Part shown: positions 26,416 to 34,659 of the stretch, piece after piece
Numbering within the stretch: position 1 is the stretch's first letter
How the letters are laid out: every line of letters begins with the position of its first letter
DNA from: Arthrobacter gandavensis
Lineage (GTDB): Bacteria; Actinomycetota; Actinomycetes; Actinomycetales; Micrococcaceae
DNA: 64,000 bases
Assembly (NCBI RefSeq): GCF_015355785.1
Contig: NZ_JADKYW010000003.1
Location: forward strand, 728,796 to 792,795
Direction: 5' to 3'
Notes under the pieces: model-generated
The model's database searches: none
Told to the model about the DNA's origin: nothing
What the model saw: only the letters and a program-made list of their open reading frames with translations
Made by a program: the position numbers and the translations under genes

Positions 26416-28776
26416 GTGGTGGCTGTGCCAAGCAAGGCTCCGAAAGATGGAATCAACGAATCAGAGCTGCGGGTAGGTGATCCGAAAACCCACGCCGTCG
26501 GGCTGCCGGCAGTGATCAACTCGCTGCGCATTTCCTTCGACCAGATGGGTCCGCTGCGCAGCGCCAAGACACTGCTGAACGTCAACCAGAAGAAGGGCTT
26601 CGACTGCCCGGGCTGCGCCTGGCCGGAGGGCGATAAACGCCATGCCGCTGAGTTCTGCGAAAACGGCGCCAAGGCTGTGGCAGAGGAAGCGACCAAACGG
26701 AAGGTGCCGCCGGAGTTCTTCGCCGAACACTCCGTGGCGGACATGCTCGAGAAGGACGACTACTGGCTGGGCCAGCAGGGCCGCCTGACCCACCCCATGG
26801 TCCTTGAAGCCGGAGACACGCATTACCGGCCGATCAGCTGGGACGGCGCCTACAACATGATTGTCGAAGAGCTGGCCGCGATGGACAGCCCGGACCAGGC
26901 GGTTTTCTACACCTCCGGCCGAACCTCCAATGAGGCAGCTTTCCTCTACCAGCTGATGGTGCGCGGGCTGGGCACCAATAACCTGCCGGATTGTTCCAAC
27001 ATGTGCCACGAGTCCTCCGGATCCGCCCTGACCGAAACTCTCGGCGTGGGCAAGGGGACCGTCAGCCTCGATGACGTCCAGGGCTCGGACCTGATCATCG
27101 TGGCCGGACAGAATCCGGGCACCAACCATCCACGCATGCTGACTGCCCTTGAGCGGGCCAAGAAGAACGGCGCCACCATCGTGGCCGTCAATCCCCTGCC
27201 GGAAGCGGGCCTGCTCCGCTTCGACAACCCGCAGACGGCCTCCGGCCTGCTGGGCACCAAGTTCGGAGGCGGCACGCAGCTGGCCGACGATTTCCTGCAG
27301 ATCCGCCTGGGCGGGGACCAGGCACTGTTCCAGGGGCTGGGCAAGTATCTGCTGGAACAGGAAGAGGAGCACGGGAACGTTTTCGACCACGCCTTCATTC
27401 GGGACTACACGGACGGGCTCGATTCATATCTTGCGGAGATCCGGAACGCCTCCTGGGACGAGATTTGCCTTGCCACCGGGCTGACCCGCGCACAGATCGA
27501 AACCACGGGCGCCCGGCTGACCGCCGCGAAGTCCACTGTGGTGTGCTGGGCCATGGGCCTCACACAGCACAAGCACTCCGTGGCAATGCTGCGCGACGTC
27601 GTCAACGTGCTCCTGCTGCAGGGCAACGTTGGCCGCCCCGGTGCCGGCGTCTGCCCGGTCCGCGGGCACTCCAACGTCCAGGGTGACCGCACTATGGGCA
27701 TCTTCGAGCGCATGCCCGATTCGTTCCATGACAAGCTCGACGCCGAATTCGGCTTTGCCTCTCCGCGGCGCCACGGATTCGACACAGTCAACGCCATCCG
27801 CGCCATGCGGGATTCAAAGGTCCGGGTCTTCATGGCAATGGGCGGCAACTTCATCCGCGCCACCCCGGACTCCGCCGTCACGGAGGATGCGCTGCGCAAC
27901 ACGGCGCTCACGGTCCAGGTGTCCACCAAGCTGAATAAGTCCCATTTGGTCCACGGCCGCCGGGCGCTGATCCTCCCCGCCCTGGGACGTACGGACCGGG
28001 ACACCCAGGCCAGCGGAGACCAGCGGGTCACTGTAGAGGACTCAATGAGTGCGGTACATGCCTCGCAGGGGCGGCTCGACCCTCCGGGTCCCGAAGTCCG
28101 GTCGGAAGTGGCGATCGTGTGCGAGCTGGCCGAGCGCCTCTTCGCCGGGGAGAAGGCACCGTTCCAGGCGAACGCCCCGCAGCTGGACTGGATAGCCTGC
28201 CGGGCCGACTACTCGCTTATCCGCCGGCACATCGAGAACGTCATTCCCGGTTTTGAGGGCTTCGAGTCCAAGATCAAGTTTGGGGGCGGCGGATTCGTCC
28301 TTCCCAACGGGCCCCGTGACGGCCGCAGGTTCGCAACGGCAACCGGCAAGGCACGCTTCACCGCCAATGAACTGGACTATCCGAAGGTGCCCGAGGGACG
28401 GCTGATCCTGCAGACCCTGCGCGCCCATGACCAGTACAACACCACGGTCTATGCCAAGGACGACCGCTACCGCGGCATCTACGGCGGCCGCCGGGTGGTG
28501 TTCGTGAATGAAAAGGACCTTGCTGCAGCCGGTCTCAAGGACGGAGACCTCGTGGACATGGTCTCCGAATACGAGGACGGCGTTGAACGGCGCGCCGAGT
28601 CCTTCCGGGCGGTTGCCTACAACACTCCCGTGGGCTGCGCTGCCGCGTACTACCCGGAGGCGAACGTGCTGGTGCCGCTGGACTCCGTGGCCAAAGTCAG
28701 CGGCACCCCCACGTCCAAGTCGGTGATTATTCGGCTGGAGGCTGCTTCACCGGCCAAGGCAGCGGCAGCGCACTGA
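26416..28776 (+). CDS. FdhF/YdeP-family molybdopterin oxidoreductase (formate dehydrogenase-like)
   Basis: Molybdenum bis-MGD enzyme of about 786 residues. A reduced N-terminal iron-sulfur motif is seen (Cys64 and Cys67 in CPGCAWP, Cys81). The molybdenum ligand is probably Cys197 in NMCHESSG, where FdhF of E. coli has selenocysteine. Later blocks are GQNPGTNHPRML and CPVRGHSNVQGDRTMG. The family includes E. coli YdeP (acid resistance) and FdhF-like formate dehydrogenases; the reaction here is inferred from neighbouring fdhD. The start is one of three in-frame GTGs (26416, 26419, 26425) after AGGA. The 3' end overlaps moeA on the other strand by 50 bases. Confidence 0.9.
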   Translation: MVAVPSKAPKDGINESELRVGDPKTHAVGLPAVINSLRISFDQMGPLRSAKTLLNVNQKKGFDCPGCAWPEGDKRHAAEFCENGAKAVAEEATKRKVPPEFFAEHSVADMLEKDDYWLGQQGRLTHPMVLEAGDTHYRPISWDGAYNMIVEELAAMDSPDQAVFYTSGRTSNEAAFLYQLMVRGLGTNNLPDCSNMCHESSGSALTETLGVGKGTVSLDDVQGSDLIIVAGQNPGTNHPRMLTALERAKKNGATIVAVNPLPEAGLLRFDNPQTASGLLGTKFGGGTQLADDFLQIRLGGDQALFQGLGKYLLEQEEEHGNVFDHAFIRDYTDGLDSYLAEIRNASWDEICLATGLTRAQIETTGARLTAAKSTVVCWAMGLTQHKHSVAMLRDVVNVLLLQGNVGRPGAGVCPVRGHSNVQGDRTMGIFERMPDSFHDKLDAEFGFASPRRHGFDTVNAIRAMRDSKVRVFMAMGGNFIRATPDSAVTEDALRNTALTVQVSTKLNKSHLVHGRRALILPALGRTDRDTQASGDQRVTVEDSMSAVHASQGRLDPPGPEVRSEVAIVCELAERLFAGEKAPFQANAPQLDWIACRADYSLIRRHIENVIPGFEGFESKIKFGGGGFVLPNGPRDGRRFATATGKARFTANELDYPKVPEGRLILQTLRAHDQYNTTVYAKDDRYRGIYGGRRVVFVNEKDLAAAGLKDGDLVDMVSEYEDGVERRAESFRAVAYNTPVGCAAAYYPEANVLVPLDSVAKVSGTPTSKSVIIRLEAASPAKAAAAH

Positions 28777-30016
28777 CAGCCTGGTCCATGGCGCAGCCCT
28801 CTTCGGGCAGCACCATGACCGCGTCCGCCTCGGCCAGTCCCCGGAGCATGCCGGAGCGGAAGTACTGTGAAGGAAAGGCGCGCCCGACCTGGATACGGCA
28901 CGGGACCAGGCGGGTGCGTCCCGGCAGCGGTGCCACGTCGACGCCGGCCAGCACGTGGTAGTCCTTCCCCGCCGGAGCCCCGCGGAGTCCCTCCAGCAGC
29001 GGCTCAAGCACCGTGAAAACAGCCATCATGGCCGCCAGCGGGTTGCCGGGCAGCGCTACGACGAACCGGCCGTCCTGCAGCCGCGCCATCAGCGTGGGAT
29101 GGCCGGGGCGCATGGCGATGCCGTCGATCAGGAGTTCGGCATCTACGGCTTCCAGTGCCCTGCGCAAGTGGTCGGCGTCGGAAATTCCCGTTCCTCCGGT
29201 GGTCACCAGCACGTCGCCTGAAGACATGGCAAGGGAATGTTCATCAACTGCGTCGGTGCTCAGCGCGGCAATCACGTCATCCAGGCGGTCCGGCAGCCTG
29301 CGCACCACATCCACGCGCCCGCCCAGCATCTCCACCAGCTGCGGAAGCTGCGGGCCAAAGGTGTCACGGACCTGGCCGGAGTCCGGAAGCCCGGACTCAA
29401 TAACTTCGTCGCCGGTGAAGAGCATGGAGACGCGCGGAGCCCGCAAAACGGGCAGCGTGTCGTGGCCGCACACTGCAGCCAGCGCAATGTGGGCGGGGTT
29501 CAGGACCGTGCCGGCCGCAATCGTGGTCTCTCCCGCAGCGGCTTCTTCGCCGGCCGGCCGGATGTGCTCCCCGAGCCGCGGTTCGTCTTCCCGTGCGGTA
29601 GCTGCACGGCGCAGCACGGCAGGATCTCCCGGGGACAGCTCCCCGTTCTCCGTCCGCAGCACCGCCTCGGCACCCGCGGGGACGAGACCGCCCGTGAGGA
29701 TGGATACGGCTTCACCCGGCTGCAGCGGGCGCCTGCCGGATTCCTTATGGATCTGCCAGGGTTCCGGTTCCGGCTCAGGCACCACGATCGTCCACGGTTC
29801 CGGCCCGGCCACCGCCCATCCGTCCATGGCAGAGGAGGCATAGTGCGGCACCTGCAGCAGGGCGACCGCGTCGGAGGCGAGTGTTTGGCCCAGCGCCTCG
29901 GCGAGGGGCACCGTTTCAAGCGGAAGCGGGCGCGCGGCAGCGTGCGCTGCTTTCCTTGCCTCCTTCCAGGAGGTGTTGGGCTGCAGGGGCAGGATTACGG
30001 GTGCGGGGCCGTTCAC
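28727..30016 (-). CDS. moeA: Molybdopterin molybdotransferase
   Basis: 429 residues. MoeA inserts molybdate into adenylylated molybdopterin, the last step of Moco synthesis. Landmarks are VPHYASSAMDGWAV, the PLQPGEAVSILTGGLVP block and VTTGGTGISDADHL (MoCF-binding domain), with GIAMRPGHPTLM and VALPGNPLAAM following. The start overlaps the stop of the DUF6457 gene by ATGA (30013-30016). Last gene of an operon running HNH, mobA, DUF6457, moeA. Confidence 0.95.
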   Translation of the reverse strand: MNGPAPVILPLQPNTSWKEARKAAHAAARPLPLETVPLAEALGQTLASDAVALLQVPHYASSAMDGWAVAGPEPWTIVVPEPEPEPWQIHKESGRRPLQPGEAVSILTGGLVPAGAEAVLRTENGELSPGDPAVLRRAATAREDEPRLGEHIRPAGEEAAAGETTIAAGTVLNPAHIALAAVCGHDTLPVLRAPRVSMLFTGDEVIESGLPDSGQVRDTFGPQLPQLVEMLGGRVDVVRRLPDRLDDVIAALSTDAVDEHSLAMSSGDVLVTTGGTGISDADHLRRALEAVDAELLIDGIAMRPGHPTLMARLQDGRFVVALPGNPLAAMMAVFTVLEPLLEGLRGAPAGKDYHVLAGVDVAPLPGRTRLVPCRIQVGRAFPSQYFRSGMLRGLAEADAVMVLPEEGCAMDQAVSALPLPWPVKQPPAE

Positions 30017-30297
30017 TTGGCGTCCCTCCGATCTGCTTCAGCATCGCATTCGCGCTGGGCCGCCCGGATGGCCGCCCGCATGGCGACGGATTCGTCCGCC
30101 TGTCCGCTTCCGGCGGCGAGGCCGGCGGCGAGCCCGGCAACGAACGTCGTGAGGGGCGCAGCCGGGCGGACCACGTTGTGGGCGGCGGCTGCCGCGAGGT
30201 CCAATACGGCGTCGATGTCCACCTGTGTTCCGTCAAGCTCAAAGGCCTGCAGCAAACGCTGCGTCCACGCCTCGAGTTCCTGCTGCTGGGTTCCCAT
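30013..30297 (-). CDS. DUF6457-type small protein
   Basis: 94 residues, helical and Ala-rich, with LDLAAAAAHNVVRPAAPLTT and FVAGLAAGLAAGSG. This matches the short DUF6457 family often seen beside Moco genes in actinobacteria, by my recollection of the family. Function unknown. Sandwiched between mobA (9 bases) and moeA (ATGA overlap), so it is probably connected with molybdenum cofactor. Confidence 0.75.
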   Translation of the reverse strand: MGTQQQELEAWTQRLLQAFELDGTQVDIDAVLDLAAAAAHNVVRPAAPLTTFVAGLAAGLAAGSGQADESVAMRAAIRAAQRECDAEADRRDAK

Positions 30298-30306
30298 GCT
30301 GGCTCC

Positions 30307-30984
30307 TTACTCCTTGGCTGCAGCTGCGGGTCCGGATGAAGGAGCGGCGCGTGCCCGAGGCATGATGCCCCATTTGCGGGCATCGTCCCAGGTGTCCACG
30401 TCCGCAGTGCTTCCTTCCGGAACAGCAACCTCTCTCCACTGCACCCTAGCAAGCATGCTGAACATAGAGAGATTTACTAGTGACTCCGGGCCGCCCGCCA
30501 CGGCCTGCAGCAGCGCATCGGTGCGGTAGAGGCCCGCAAGCGGCTGCGTTTTGCCGGCACCGTCCCGGGCCAGCACGGAACGGCCGGGATCCTGGTCCGC
30601 CGCGGCCAGCAGCACCGGAACGGCAGACCGGGCCTCAGGCATGTCGCAGGCGAGGACCAGCGTCCACGGCCGGCGGGTAGCAGCGCTGCCGTCCGATCGC
30701 CTGCCGATGGCAGCTATCCCGGCTCCCATTGCTGCGGCCGGGCCGGAGAACGGCGGCTCCTCCCTGACCAGGACAGGAGCTGGGACTGAGCGGGAAAGCG
30801 CCCCCGCAAGTGAGGGCGGACCCACCACAGCCGCGCAGGCGGCGTCCCTCACCGCGTGCAGGGTGCGCAGCAACAGCGTCTCGCCTTCAACGACAAGTTC
30901 TGCCTTCGGCTCACCGCCTAGTCGGGATGAGCGCCCGCCGGCCAGGATGACGGCGTCGTAACCTGTCAGTCCCGGGCCGCTCAT
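30307..30984 (-). CDS. mobA: Molybdenum cofactor guanylyltransferase-like protein
   Basis: 225 residues with the nucleotidyltransferase signature AVILAGGRSSRLGGEPKAEL, a variant of LAGGxSxRMGxDK. LVLACDMPEA carries the metal-binding Asp. It would join GMP to molybdopterin to make MGD, as the bis-MGD formate dehydrogenase next door needs. ATG 30984 overlaps the HNH stop (ATGA at 30981-30984). In the sequence the usual Asp before Lys is Pro, so a related nucleotidyltransferase remains possible. Confidence 0.85.
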   Translation of the reverse strand: MSGPGLTGYDAVILAGGRSSRLGGEPKAELVVEGETLLLRTLHAVRDAACAAVVGPPSLAGALSRSVPAPVLVREEPPFSGPAAAMGAGIAAIGRRSDGSAATRRPWTLVLACDMPEARSAVPVLLAAADQDPGRSVLARDGAGKTQPLAGLYRTDALLQAVAGGPESLVNLSMFSMLARVQWREVAVPEGSTADVDTWDDARKWGIMPRARAAPSSGPAAAAKE

Positions 30985-31478
30985 GCAGCGGTGTCTCCCA
31001 GGAACGGGCTCCACTGGGCGGCAGGCTGCTCCAGTTCACGGATCTGCCAGCGGGTCCCGTGCGGTGCCCCCGGAGTGAATCGCAGTTTCCACCCAAGCTG
31101 GTTCAGCGTCCTGTCCCCCTTCTTGTTGTTGCAGCGGAGGCAGCATGCCACCAGGTTCTCCCAGCTGTCCTGCCCACCGCGTGATTTGGGTACCACATGG
31201 TCCACGGTTGCTGCCGCCTTGCCGCAGTATGCGCAGCAGTGGCTGTCCCGTCGGAGCACGCCCCTGCGGGTCGCGACACTTGAGTCCCGGTAGGGAATGT
31301 TCACGTACCGGTTAAGCAGAATCACGGAGGGGCGTCCAAAAACATCGCCGGGACCTACCACCGGGTCGCCGCTCTCCGCCAGGACACTGGCCTTTCCGGT
31401 AAGGACGAGTACCAGCGCGCGCCGGAAAGTGACCACAGCCAGCGGTTCATAGCCCGCATTCAGAACCAGGGTTCGCAT
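30981..31478 (-). CDS. HNH endonuclease
   Basis: 165 residues. The zinc-ribbon HNH fold is complete: Cys82-x2-Cys85 (CAYCG), Asp93-His94 (VDHVVPKSRGG), Asn108 and Cys113-x2-Cys116 (CLRCNNKKG). The N-terminal block MRTLVLNAGYEPLAVV is characteristic of a widespread stand-alone HNH family. ATG 31478 follows AGAGGA. It is the first gene of the Moco operon and is coupled to mobA by ATGA, an unexpected pairing. Substrate and role unknown; no methylase is present, so it is not a classical restriction gene. Confidence 0.9.
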   Translation of the reverse strand: MRTLVLNAGYEPLAVVTFRRALVLVLTGKASVLAESGDPVVGPGDVFGRPSVILLNRYVNIPYRDSSVATRRGVLRRDSHCCAYCGKAAATVDHVVPKSRGGQDSWENLVACCLRCNNKKGDRTLNQLGWKLRFTPGAPHGTRWQIRELEQPAAQWSPFLGDTAA

Positions 31479-31631
31479 GCACGTTCCTCTTCGCCTGCCC
31501 GCCGCCGGAAAAGAAACAACGTCCACCGGCCTCGCGGTACTTCGAATGTTCACTGCAAGGGTAAGCCGCGAAGGCCAATCCCGCCATTTAAACGGGTCCA
31601 AGCGCACATCCGCAGGTGCCGGGAACGGCAA

Positions 31632-31661
31632 AAGGGCCCCGCCGTTCCCGGCGGGGCCCTT
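31632..31661 (-). terminator. Terminator after the NlpC/P60 genes
   Basis: AAGGGCCCCGCC (31632-31643) pairs perfectly with GGCGGGGCCCTT (31650-31661) around a six-base loop. On the minus strand the stem runs into TTTTGCC. It lies 20 bases past the stop at 31682. Confidence 0.85.
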
Positions 31662-31681
31662 CTCTGTGTCATTCGTGCGTC

Positions 31682-32464
31682 TTAGCCGCCCACGCGGATG
31701 TAAACTCCGCCGGAACCGAGCTCAGCCGGGGCAACCACGGTCTGGTTTCCGAAGAAACCGCCGTGGACAGCCTGGCCGTTGCCCACGTAGACAGCGATGT
31801 GGGCCATGCCCATGCCGCCGTCGGCGTAGTAGATCAGGTCACCGGGAATCGCTTCCGCAGCGCTGACGGTCCGACCCAGGGAAAGGTAACCGGCGGGCCA
31901 GCCGTGGTAGTTGATGCCAGCTGCTGCCAGCGCGTTGGTGGCGAGCATCGTGCAGTCCTGCATGACGCCCAGCTGAGCGTAGGCAGCTGCGGCGATGGTT
32001 GCTGCCACACCGGAGGAGGACGCGGGGGGTGCAGCCGGCGCTGCCTGTGCTGCGGCCGGAGCTGCGGCAGTGTTGCCGGCGGCGGTGTTGCCTTCAGCGG
32101 TGTTGCCGGCCGCAGTTTCCTGCACGGCCGGGGCGTTAACTTCCTGGGACTGGACGGTGACCTCGGGGGCCACCGTGACGCCCGGAACGGGAGTGAGCGT
32201 CAGGTTCGGTCCAATCGCATCGGCCGGGACCTGGAGCGGGATGGAGGACAGATCCAGCTTGCTGGTCTGCACATCACGGGACAGCTCGGGTCCGGCGGCG
32301 TTTGCAGCCACACCGGTGCTCAGGACGAGGCCGGAAGCAGCGGCGATGACTGCTGCCTGGCGGCCTACGGTACCTGCGCTGCTCACGGCATCCGCCAGGG
32401 CGGTCAGGGACGCATTGCGCTGCACGGGCGCACGGTGGCGCGCACGCTCAGTTGACGTGGTCAT
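31682..32464 (-). CDS. Secreted NlpC/P60-type cell-wall hydrolase
   Basis: 260 residues. The export signal has its hydrophobic core at about 35-52 (QAAVIAAASGLVL). A long Ala/Pro/Thr-rich spacer follows, with a GNTA repeat at 120-134. The C-terminal catalytic domain has Cys171 (MQDCTML) and His222 (AHIAVYVGNG). It would cut peptide stems of peptidoglycan. It starts 30 bases after the paralogue at 32495, and no promoter fits between them, so both sit on one transcript under the upstream c-di-AMP riboswitch. Confidence 0.88.
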   Translation of the reverse strand: MTTSTERARHRAPVQRNASLTALADAVSSAGTVGRQAAVIAAASGLVLSTGVAANAAGPELSRDVQTSKLDLSSIPLQVPADAIGPNLTLTPVPGVTVAPEVTVQSQEVNAPAVQETAAGNTAEGNTAAGNTAAAPAAAQAAPAAPPASSSGVAATIAAAAYAQLGVMQDCTMLATNALAAAGINYHGWPAGYLSLGRTVSAAEAIPGDLIYYADGGMGMAHIAVYVGNGQAVHGGFFGNQTVVAPAELGSGGVYIRVGG

Positions 32465-32494
32465 TTTTCTCCGTTGTTTCTGGAAACTGAGCGA

Positions 32495-33313
32495 TTAGCT
32501 GACGCGGACGAAGCTTGCGCCGGGCAGGTCGGACAGGGAGTGCAGGCCGGTGTTCATGCCGTTCAGGCCACCGCTGATGACCTGGCCGTTGCCGACGTAG
32601 ATTGCAACGTGGCCGCCGGTGATGACGAGGTCGCCGGCCTGGGGGCTGCCCACAACGGAGCCGTAGGCGAAGAACTGGCCGGGAGCCAGGTCGCCAACGG
32701 ACTTGCCGACCGAGCGCAGTGCCTTCTCGACCATCGCGGTGCAGTCCTGCGCAACGCCGATCTGGGCGTAAGCGGATGCAACGAGGCCGGCGGCAACGCC
32801 GCTGGCGGCTACCGGTGCGGAGGATGCGGTGGTGACTTCACCGGCAGCCTGTGCTGCCGGGGCTGCGGCCGGAGCAGCCTGTGCGGCCTGTGCGGGAGCT
32901 GCGGCCTGCTGGGCGGCGGCGGCCTGCTGCTGCTGTGCAGCTGCAGCGACGGCTGCGGCTTCTTCAGCGGCGGCCTGCTCGGCGGCGGCGATCTGGGCGC
33001 GGGTTTCGGCTCCGGAAACGGAACCGGCCAGCGGCTGGACCGGGAGTTCGAACGGTGCCTGCTCGGAAACCGTGACGGTTCCGTTGGAGGTCACAACGTT
33101 GAGGGGGGTGGATTCAAGGGCCTGGCGGTCGGTCGGGACCGGGGCTGCCTGGGCCGGCATGCCTGCGGCCAGGACGAGGCCGGAAGCAGCGACGACGACG
33201 GCGGCCTGGCGACCAACGGAGCCTGCATTGGCGGTAACAGCTTTGGACAGCGCGGTAAACGGAGTTACCGGCGCGGTGGCAGCACGACGGCGGCCGGAAT
33301 TGACTGATGACAC
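32495..33313 (-). CDS. Secreted NlpC/P60-type cell-wall hydrolase
   Basis: 272 residues, paralogue of the next gene downstream. The signal segment is QAAVVVAASGLVLAAG, followed by an Ala/Gln-rich region (105-160) that may form a coiled coil. The catalytic domain has Cys191 (AQDCTAM) and His235 (GHVAIYVGNG). GTG 33313 is chosen for the GGGAGAGG site just upstream; longer frames would enter the riboswitch. Directly downstream of a c-di-AMP riboswitch. Confidence 0.88.
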   Translation of the reverse strand: MSSVNSGRRRAATAPVTPFTALSKAVTANAGSVGRQAAVVVAASGLVLAAGMPAQAAPVPTDRQALESTPLNVVTSNGTVTVSEQAPFELPVQPLAGSVSGAETRAQIAAAEQAAAEEAAAVAAAAQQQQAAAAQQAAAPAQAAQAAPAAAPAAQAAGEVTTASSAPVAASGVAAGLVASAYAQIGVAQDCTAMVEKALRSVGKSVGDLAPGQFFAYGSVVGSPQAGDLVITGGHVAIYVGNGQVISGGLNGMNTGLHSLSDLPGASFVRVS

Positions 33314-33329
33314 AGTTTTGCCTCTCCCA

Positions 33330-33470
33330 GTGCCTACGAGGTGAGCTGTCGGATTCGGATGGGAGTCACCCGGTTGCTGGACTGCTAGGTCCTGCAACTT
33401 AACCCCAAGGGCTTCTTACGAAACCCGAATGTGGTTCCCCCGCCTCTGCCATGCGATTTTGCGAACGGAT
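33330..33470 (-). promoter_or_regulatory. c-di-AMP riboswitch (ydaO/yuaA type) upstream of NlpC/P60 genes
   Basis: On the minus strand the 3' core reads CCGAATCCGACAGCT (33344-33358) then ACCTCGTAGG, matching the strongly conserved end of the ydaO motif. The 5' part has GCAGAGGCGGGGGAACC near 33431-33450 and CCTTGGGGTTAAG. It ends about 16 bases before the GTG start, next to the ribosome site, with no T-run terminator, so control of translation start is the likely mode (inferred). A TATATT at 33543-33548 could be the promoter -10. Boundaries are approximate. Confidence 0.88.
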
Positions 33471-33598
33471 CTCGGACAGTGGCAGAGCTCGGCAATCTGT
33501 TCGAGAGTGTCTGATCTTTGGCGAATCAGGCACGGTGACGAGAATATAACAACATCACTGGAATGTCACGCTCAGGTCACGAAAGCGTGTTGGAGCGG

Positions 33599-34363
33599 TC
33601 ACAGCCAGCCCAAGGGGTCGACTGGAGTGCCGTTTACGAGTACCTCGAAGTGCAGGTGGCAGCCCGTCGAGGCTCCCGTGGTGCCGCTGGCGCCGACGAG
33701 GTGTCCGCGCTCCACAGTGTCCCCGACGGAGACACTGATGGCGGAGAGATGGTTGTACGTGGTTTCGACGCCGTTGCCGTGGTCCACCACGACGCGGTTG
33801 CCGCCGCCCAGCGCGTGCCAGCCGGCAGATTTCACCGTCCCGGCAGCTGCCGCGGTTACTTCGGTGCCGCACGCTGCGGCGAAGTCCTGGCCCGTGTGCA
33901 GTTCGCCTGCGGAACCGGTGATGGGACTGACCCGGTAGCCGAAGGACGACGTCTGAACGAGGTCCGACGTCAGCGGAGTTGCCAGCGTTCCCTTTGCCGC
34001 CGCAGGGATGACGTCCGTTCCGGCTACGCTCAGGCTGCGGAGCTTGGCGTCCGGATCGAATTTGGAGCTCAGAGCGGTCCGCTCGAAATCCAGGACCGCA
34101 TTTGCGTCTGCGGAGACCGGATCGGCAGCGACCGGCTGGGGCTCAACGGCCGGGTCGGTGGCTGCCGCCGTCGTCGGGACCGCTACCGTCAGCACCAGCC
34201 CGGAGGCGGCGGCGGCAATGGCGAACTTTTGGGCGGCTCCGCCCACGGGGCGGTGTGCGGGTTCAGCGCGGCGCCTTCCGGCAGTCCGTGCAGCGGTGCG
34301 TGGGCGCAGTTCTGCGGCCGGAGCTGCAGCCCTGCGCCTGCCCGAAGCAGCGTGCTTCGACAA
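33599..34363 (-). CDS. Secreted M23-family peptidoglycan endopeptidase
   Basis: 255 residues. A basic N-terminus and signal (KFAIAAAASGLVLTVAV, about 46-63) precede a linker and a C-terminal LytM/M23 zinc-peptidase domain: His156 and Asp160 (HTGQD), His205 (YNHLS) and HLHFEV with His236/His238. It cuts interpeptide bridges or stem peptides outside the cell. The start is TTG 34363, with GAGGG seven bases upstream. It has its own c-di-AMP riboswitch upstream and is followed by the riboswitch-controlled NlpC/P60 pair. Confidence 0.9.
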   Translation of the reverse strand: MSKHAASGRRRAAAPAAELRPRTAARTAGRRRAEPAHRPVGGAAQKFAIAAAASGLVLTVAVPTTAAATDPAVEPQPVAADPVSADANAVLDFERTALSSKFDPDAKLRSLSVAGTDVIPAAAKGTLATPLTSDLVQTSSFGYRVSPITGSAGELHTGQDFAAACGTEVTAAAAGTVKSAGWHALGGGNRVVVDHGNGVETTYNHLSAISVSVGDTVERGHLVGASGTTGASTGCHLHFEVLVNGTPVDPLGWL

Positions 34364-34379
34364 GTGTTTCCCTCTCTAA

Positions 34380-34537
34380 CAAGCCTGCGAAGTTAGCTGT
34401 CGGATTCGAGTAGAGAAACTCGGCCCACGACGCACGTGCTGATCCGGTGTGGATTGTGCCGTGCTGCTCGAAGGCTTCACCCCAAGGCAGTAATACTGCC
34501 GCTTGGTGGGTCCTCCGCCCCTGCCCGCGAACGGTTA
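34380..34537 (-). promoter_or_regulatory. c-di-AMP riboswitch (ydaO/yuaA type) upstream of M23 peptidase
   Basis: On the minus strand CTCGAATCCGACAGCT (34395-34410) followed by AACTTCGCAGG is the conserved 3' core. The 5' side has GGGGCGGAGGACCC near 34508-34521 and CCTTGGGGTGAAGCC. The spacing of the blocks matches the copy at 33330-33470 but the variable stems differ, as expected for a structured RNA. It ends about 17 bases before the TTG start. Boundaries are approximate. Confidence 0.88.
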
Positions 34538-34659
34538 CACCTGCGGTCCAGTGGCAGGGTTAGGCTGTTGGACCGGTGAACGGTGATGTTGCTGTAGTCA
34601 GATGCCACTATAGGGGAAAAGGTCCAAAAGATACCATTCCGTTATCTGGCGGTGGCAGG

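Noticed and set aside
30981-31478. HNH gene considered as a restriction or homing endonuclease
   Set aside because: No methylase, intron or intein context; it belongs to a common stand-alone HNH family inside an operon.
31682-34537. Possible third c-di-AMP riboswitch before the gene at 32464
   Set aside because: Only 30 bases separate the two NlpC/P60 genes, too short for the aptamer, and no core motif is present.
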